From Bilabrum cf. latius (lineage: Eukaryota > Bigyra: Bicosoecida > Bigyra > Bicosoecida): a DNA stretch of 64,000 nt. This document shows positions 59,301 through 64,000 of this stretch, piece by piece (position 1 is the stretch's first letter; the number at the start of each line of letters is the position of its first letter). Under the pieces are notes generated by a model. The model did no database searches and was not told the DNA's origin. It worked only from the letters and a program-made list of their open reading frames with translations. The stretch spans positions 310,001 through 374,000 of the forward strand of contig OZ237769.1 of NCBI GenBank assembly GCA_965178125.1. The letters run 5' to 3'. Made by a program: the position numbers and the translations under genes.

Positions 59301-62300
59301 CGCGACGCCCAGCCAGATTAGGCTCGGGAAGCAGTCGTCACACCACAGCCACGAGCGGCGCCAGAGTCGGAACAGCAGCGGGAGCAGCAGTGCGGTCCCA
59401 TCTTCTATTTTATCTACCTTCCCCACGGATTTTCTAACGGGTCTCGAACCTGAGAGCCAGGCCATGTTGCTGGCTTCCCCGCCGGCGGGTCAGCAGCGAC
59501 GGCTGCACGATTTCTTAGTTTGTCTGGGCGTGTGCCACACGGTCATCCCAGAGAAGAGCCACAAGACAGGCAAGCTGGTCTTCAGGGCCTCCTCCCCCGA
59601 CGAAGAGGCCCTGGTCAAAGCGGCGCAATGCCTCGGGTACGGGCTCGTCACTTCGGCTCCCGAGGTGTCGCTTCGCCTCGGGGCAGCCGGGAAAGCGGCG
59701 GCGCTGGCTGGGTTGCAGGGTGCAGGGCACGGTAGTGCAAATAAGGATGCGTCCTAGTCCTCCCTATTGGAGAGACTTGGATTTGTGATCATCGGGGTCA
59801 ATGAGTTCAACAGCGACCGCAAGAGGATGAGCGTCGTGGCCCGGCGGAGAGACCCACGAACGGGCCAGCTGCTGCCGGGGGGAGTGCTATTCTGCAAAGG
59901 AGCGGACAACAAGATGCTTGAGCTCATTACGAATTGGACCATGGACGCAGGGTCGTTGTCTAGGACCAGGCAAGGGCAAGAGTAGACGAATGAGACCGTG
60001 CATGCAGCCGACCGCGGCAGTTCCAGCGACCAGAAGGCGGTGCTCATCTAGCACCTCAAGCAGTTTGCCCAGGAGGGCCTGAGGACTCTCGTGTGCGCCA
60101 AGCGCGAGCTCACTGAGGATTAGCTACTGGCCTGGGAGGACATGTACCACGAGGCAGCGGCGGCTCTGGAGAACAGGGACGAGAGACTGTCGGAAGCGGC
60201 TGCAGTGGTAGAGCAGGGCATGTCGTTCGTGGGTGCGACAGCGATCGAAGATAAGCTGCAGAAGGGCGTGCCCGACACCATCGCCACACTTGCGCGAGCA
60301 GGGATCAAGATCTGGGTCCTGACGGGAGACAAGGTGGAGACTGCGGTGAACATTTCGTACGCGTGCCGGCTGTTCTATCAGGGAATGTCAAGGCTTCACA
60401 TGACCCTGGAACACGTGCAGCTTCCGTCAGACGAACAGCAGCAGCAGCAGCCGTAGCAGCAGCAAGAAGACAAGAGTGAATCACGCGGTGATTAGCAGAA
60501 GACAGATGCCCCGGCGAATGCGGTTGGCGACACCGACGCACAGCAGGGCAACTCATCCAAGCGCCGGTACAGCGGCGGCCGCACGGCTCGGGTCGTGCCT
60601 GCCAGCACAGTTGAAGTGGCCGGAGCCGGAGCAGGCGGACAGATAGACAGCGATGACGGCATCGAGCATGACGAATCCGCGGCGGCCATGGCCAAAGAGG
60701 CAAAGCAGAAGCAGAGGCTGCTGCGGCTGCAACTGCTGCACGTGAGGGAACAGCTGCAGACGCTGACTAGGGACCCACGGGCCCCGTGCAGGCCGCATCT
60801 CTTGCGGCAGGGTCTGCTGACTCGTGCTGAGATCGAGCAGCCTATCGCCGCCGGTTCCCTCGTGCGTGTCGGCAGCATGACCAGCGAGGTCAACGGCTAG
60901 ACGCGCACCCACAGGGACGCTGAAGGACACGCGAAGGACGCCGCCAAGCTGGACGTGATGGAGATGAAAGACGCCCAAGCTCTCGCCCAGACTCTCGCCG
61001 ACAGCTCCAGCGACCTGCCTGAGCTCGGCCTCGTGCTCAGCGGACAGTACCTGACCGTGGTCTTCCACGGCATGTCTAGCGAGAGCGAGAAAGAGAAGCA
61101 ATTGTCCAAGCAGCTTCTCCATGACCTGCTCCGAGTAGCCAGGTGCTGCAAGGCCGTTGTTGCGTGTCGCGTGTCGCCCAAGCAGAAAGCCGCAGTGGTC
61201 CGAATGGTGCAGCAGGGCGTGAGTCCCAGGCCGCTCACGCTGGCGATCGGCGACGGCGCCAACGACGTAGCAATGATTCAGACGGCGCAGGTGGGGGTGG
61301 GGATCAGCGGACAGGAAGGCGTTCAGGCTGTCAACTCGTCCGACTACGCCATCGCGCAGTTTCGGTATCTGCGGCGACTTCTCCTCTGGCATGGGAGGAT
61401 GAACTACCAGAGGATATCCAGGACCATCCTCTATTCGTTCTACAAGAACGTGACCCTCGTAATGGTGCTCTTCATCTTCAATTTCTGGAACGCATTCAGC
61501 GGAACGACGTATTTCGAGTCGTTCGTGCAGGCAGGGTGGAACTTCTTCACGGCCCTGCCCATCCTGGCCGTCGGTATTTTGGACTATGACGTCCCGGCCG
61601 ACCAATCAGAGCAGCTGCCCGGGCTGTACCCTGATGGACAGAAGGGCAATCAGCTGAACCTGTTCCAGTTCGCCCGCTGGATCGCGAATGGCACGCTTCA
61701 CGCGGTGCTTGTGTTCTTCCTGACCATGCCCGTGGTGTCAGACACACCCTGGGACCCGAATGGAAAGACGGACGGCCTCTTTAGCTACGGCCTGGGCGTG
61801 TACGCCTGCCTGATGTTCACCATGCAGCTCAAGGTCATGCTGCTGGCGCGCGTATGGACGTTCTGGTTCGATCTAGCGATGCTGCTGTCCTTCTTCATGT
61901 TCTTTTTGTTCTGCGTGGTGTACGGTTTCTTTGCCGACGTGGTCAGCGCCGACTTTATATACGTCCCGTTTGTCGTGTTCCGCTACCCGCGGTTCTGGTT
62001 CCTGACCGTCTTTGTGCCCGTCGCCACCATCGCGATCGACTTCGCTCTGGAGGGCTAGAGGGAGGGGTGGTACCCCTCCATCGCAGGGGAGTACAGGACG
62101 TGGGTGGTGGGCAACGGGCTGGCTGGGTCCTGGGACTAGAAGAAAGAAGAAGAGGAGGAGGAGAGGAGGCTAAAGAGCAAGGCAGGGACACTGGGCAAAG
62201 AGCGCGCAGGTGGCAAACCAAGCGAAGTAGAAGGGGACGCTGCCGCTGGTGCTGATCGCCCAGCATCGGACGACGCTTTCGACGGACTATGCTGCTTCCA

Positions 62301-63849
62301 CTGCTGCATGCGAGAGGCACCTGAGCCTTTGCAGACCAGCAAGCTCAATGCGGGCGTGCTCATGCCGCAGACACCGCTCTGGGACCTGGCTGCCGCGCAG
62401 GGCAGGCTTCATGCAGATGACCTGCGCCTGGTGGATGGGACCGGCGGGGGCGAGGGTGCAGGGCACGGTGGTGCTACGGCGAGTGGGTAGGAGGGTGGCA
62501 AGCTGCAAGTGCAGGTCATGCCTCTTCCCACCAAGGGCAATAGCCCGGCTGGCGCCCCATACGGGTCACCGTCCCAGGCGGACAAGGCTGCAGCGACCAG
62601 CAAACAGCAGGGCAACAGCAACAGCTGGGGGAACACCGGAAGTAGGGCGCCTCGGGCTTTGGATCATACGACGGTATCGCACGGGCAGTCTGCAACAAGT
62701 GCGTTCGGTCAGTCCGCTGTGGCTTCAGCCATGGGCTCGTCTGCGCTGGGCTCATCCACCTTGGGCAACCTTCCTCAGGTGTCCCCCTCTGCACGTCCTG
62801 TGACCACCACGGATGGGTCCAGCAGCGGGCCCCCATCGAGCAAGGGCAACTCTGCGAGTAACGCCACCGCTACCGGCACCGGCGACACACCTGGTGGCCA
62901 AACCGGCAGCACACCCGGTGGTCCTCTGGATGCAGCCCGGGACACTGACGGGCTGACTGCGGTGGAGAGGCAGAGGAGCAGCGGGGAGGACGGGCAGGAC
63001 ACGGCCGCGCTCAGGGAACAATGGAAGCTGCAGCAGCAATAGCTGATGGAGGAGGGTGCAGGGAACGGTAGTGCGGCTTCTGCAGAAGCGAGTCACGGGG
63101 CGCAGTCGTTCACAGGCAGCATCACGTCGAGGACGGCTCTTCCAGACCACTGCGCCCCCGCATCGGGGTCCGGCGGAAGGGGGCGGGCGAGGTCGGCCGA
63201 GATCCAGGAAGCATCCGGAATCGATAGTACGGAGAGCTCCGCTGGTGCAGTGCACGCCACGCTGCACCAGACCAGGACGTGGTTCGGGCCTTCCTATAGG
63301 GCACCGCAGGGCAGCAGCTTCTACAACCGTACATGGCGCTCGAGCGGCGTGGGGGCGGGCCATGGGTCTGATTTGGAGCACAGCATGGGCGTGCACGACG
63401 GCGGGGACCATCTTGGTTTCGATTTCAGCGCGGCAAACACGTCTAGTTTCTTCGCGGCGGGTAAGGGCAAGGGCAAGGGCAGGGGCAAGGGAAGGAAGGC
63501 CAGTGGCAGGGCGGGAGGGCTGGGACCGGGGCATCAAGGGGCAGGGGGCGTTGCTCTCGTGGCGATGAGCGCGGGAGCGGCGAGAGGCTCGCGAGTGAAG
63601 CGGGCGGGTTTGTCCAGGTCTGCTTCCATGGGTACCATGGACGTGAAAGGGGGCGGGGCTGGCGGCCCCGCCACGATACCGGAAGTGGACGAGGGTGACG
63701 GCGGCGCGGCGCCGTCGGGGCGGAGCAGCCGGCAGGACCGTGGCAATCTCGATCGGTCTTCTAGGATGTCGAATTCTGCCAGGGCGCCCTCGTTGCGGGC
63801 ATTCACGGAACAGGTTGAAATCAAGGCGCCACTGGCGAAGGAGGACTGA
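56375..63849 (+). CDS. P4-type ATPase (phospholipid flippase), 2,443 aa
   Basis: Exons 56375-58462 and 58606-63849 (143-nt intron, GTAAGT to CCGCAG) split exactly inside the phosphorylation motif: SDKT then GTLTRN. Other hallmarks: N-terminal NSISTARYSVFSFL and NIYFLLISIL-Gln (the Gln is a TAG at 56636), DGETNLK of the actuator (residue about 230), SSPDEEAL (about 1026), FCKGADNKML (about 1127), LTGDKVETAVNIS, GDGANDVAMIQ (about 1578), then six C-terminal TM helices ending near residue 1845. It should move phospholipids from the outer/lumenal to the cytosolic leaflet, normally with a CDC50 partner, not seen here. Roughly 15 TAGs are read as Gln. It is about twice the usual length because of Ser/Gly-rich insertions (57290-57600, 58120-58380, 58880-59460, 60460-60900) and a 600-residue tail. 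Dispersed GAGHG-type units recur at 59720, 62455 and 63053. Confidence 0.95.
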
Positions 63850-64000
63850 GAGCATCGCGTGGGCCGCATCCAGGAGCTAGCTTGAAGGTATCTTTTATCA
63901 GAATTGTATGCATCGGAGCATACCTGTGAATGAGTCATCAGCCACTTTAATATGTTTTGAGGCAAGTGTTTATGTAGTACATCGATATTTTCAGCTCCAG
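63850..64000. other. 3' flank of the P4-ATPase
   Basis: AT-rich 151 bp after the flippase TGA, presumably 3' untranslated sequence. Nothing else is seen before the window ends. Confidence 0.4.

Noticed and set aside
1-64000. Bacterial origin, CRISPR arrays or insertion sequences
   Set aside because: Spliceosomal introns, eukaryotic families and a eukaryotic tRNA are present; no spaced direct repeats with unique spacers and no transposase were seen.

Overview
This window looks like nuclear DNA of a GC-rich, probably unicellular eukaryote. It has GT-AG introns, a eukaryotic tRNA-Met with a Pol III T-run behind it, and eukaryote-specific families: a P4-ATPase flippase, a PIP kinase, a MINDY-type deubiquitinase, an AGC-like kinase and a ZnF-UBP/sirtuin fusion. 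I cannot name the lineage. Read with the standard code, almost every large gene breaks into pieces that stay in one frame and are separated only by TAG. Conserved positions and repeats show that TAG is read as glutamine. TGA is the normal stop (11 gene ends) and TAA is almost absent from coding frames. All gene calls below use TAG = Gln.

Layout, left to right. 1-1083 (-): partial ZnF-UBP + SIR2 protein. 1261-2602 (+): three-exon secreted Cys-containing protein. 4206-2815 (-): seven-TM protein. 13390-4472 (-): intronless 2,972-aa low-complexity/coiled-coil protein with a C-terminal EF-hand. 14219-29902 (+): a single 5,227-aa reading frame with 6TM-C1-6TM-C2 adenylyl-cyclase-like architecture, degenerate cyclase sites, and an AGC-like kinase whose activation segment carries about 1,150 extra residues. 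30084-35093 (+): 1,669-aa protein of unknown function. 35587-35660 (+): tRNA-Met, with an inverted copy of its 5' half next to it. 35795-37376: two blocks of a 92-bp minisatellite. 37709-40910 (+): PIP kinase, one intron. 42907-41142 (-): disrupted MINDY-3-like gene that abuts a solitary minisatellite unit. 43472-44102 (+): small two-TM protein. 44462-52322 (-): three paralogues sharing an unrecognised domain. About 53532-55420 (+): protein with a U2AF-ligand-like motif. 56375-63849 (+): 2,443-aa P4-ATPase, one intron.

The genes do not form an obvious pathway. Several concern membrane signalling (cyclase-like kinase, PIP kinase, flippase, 7TM protein). The most unusual content is the UAG reassignment, the pseudocyclase-kinase fusion, the three-member novel protein family, and a set of short DNA words (above all TGTGACGAGTG) scattered through coding and non-coding DNA on both strands far above chance. 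All coordinates, splice sites and domain calls come from manual reading; no similarity search was run.
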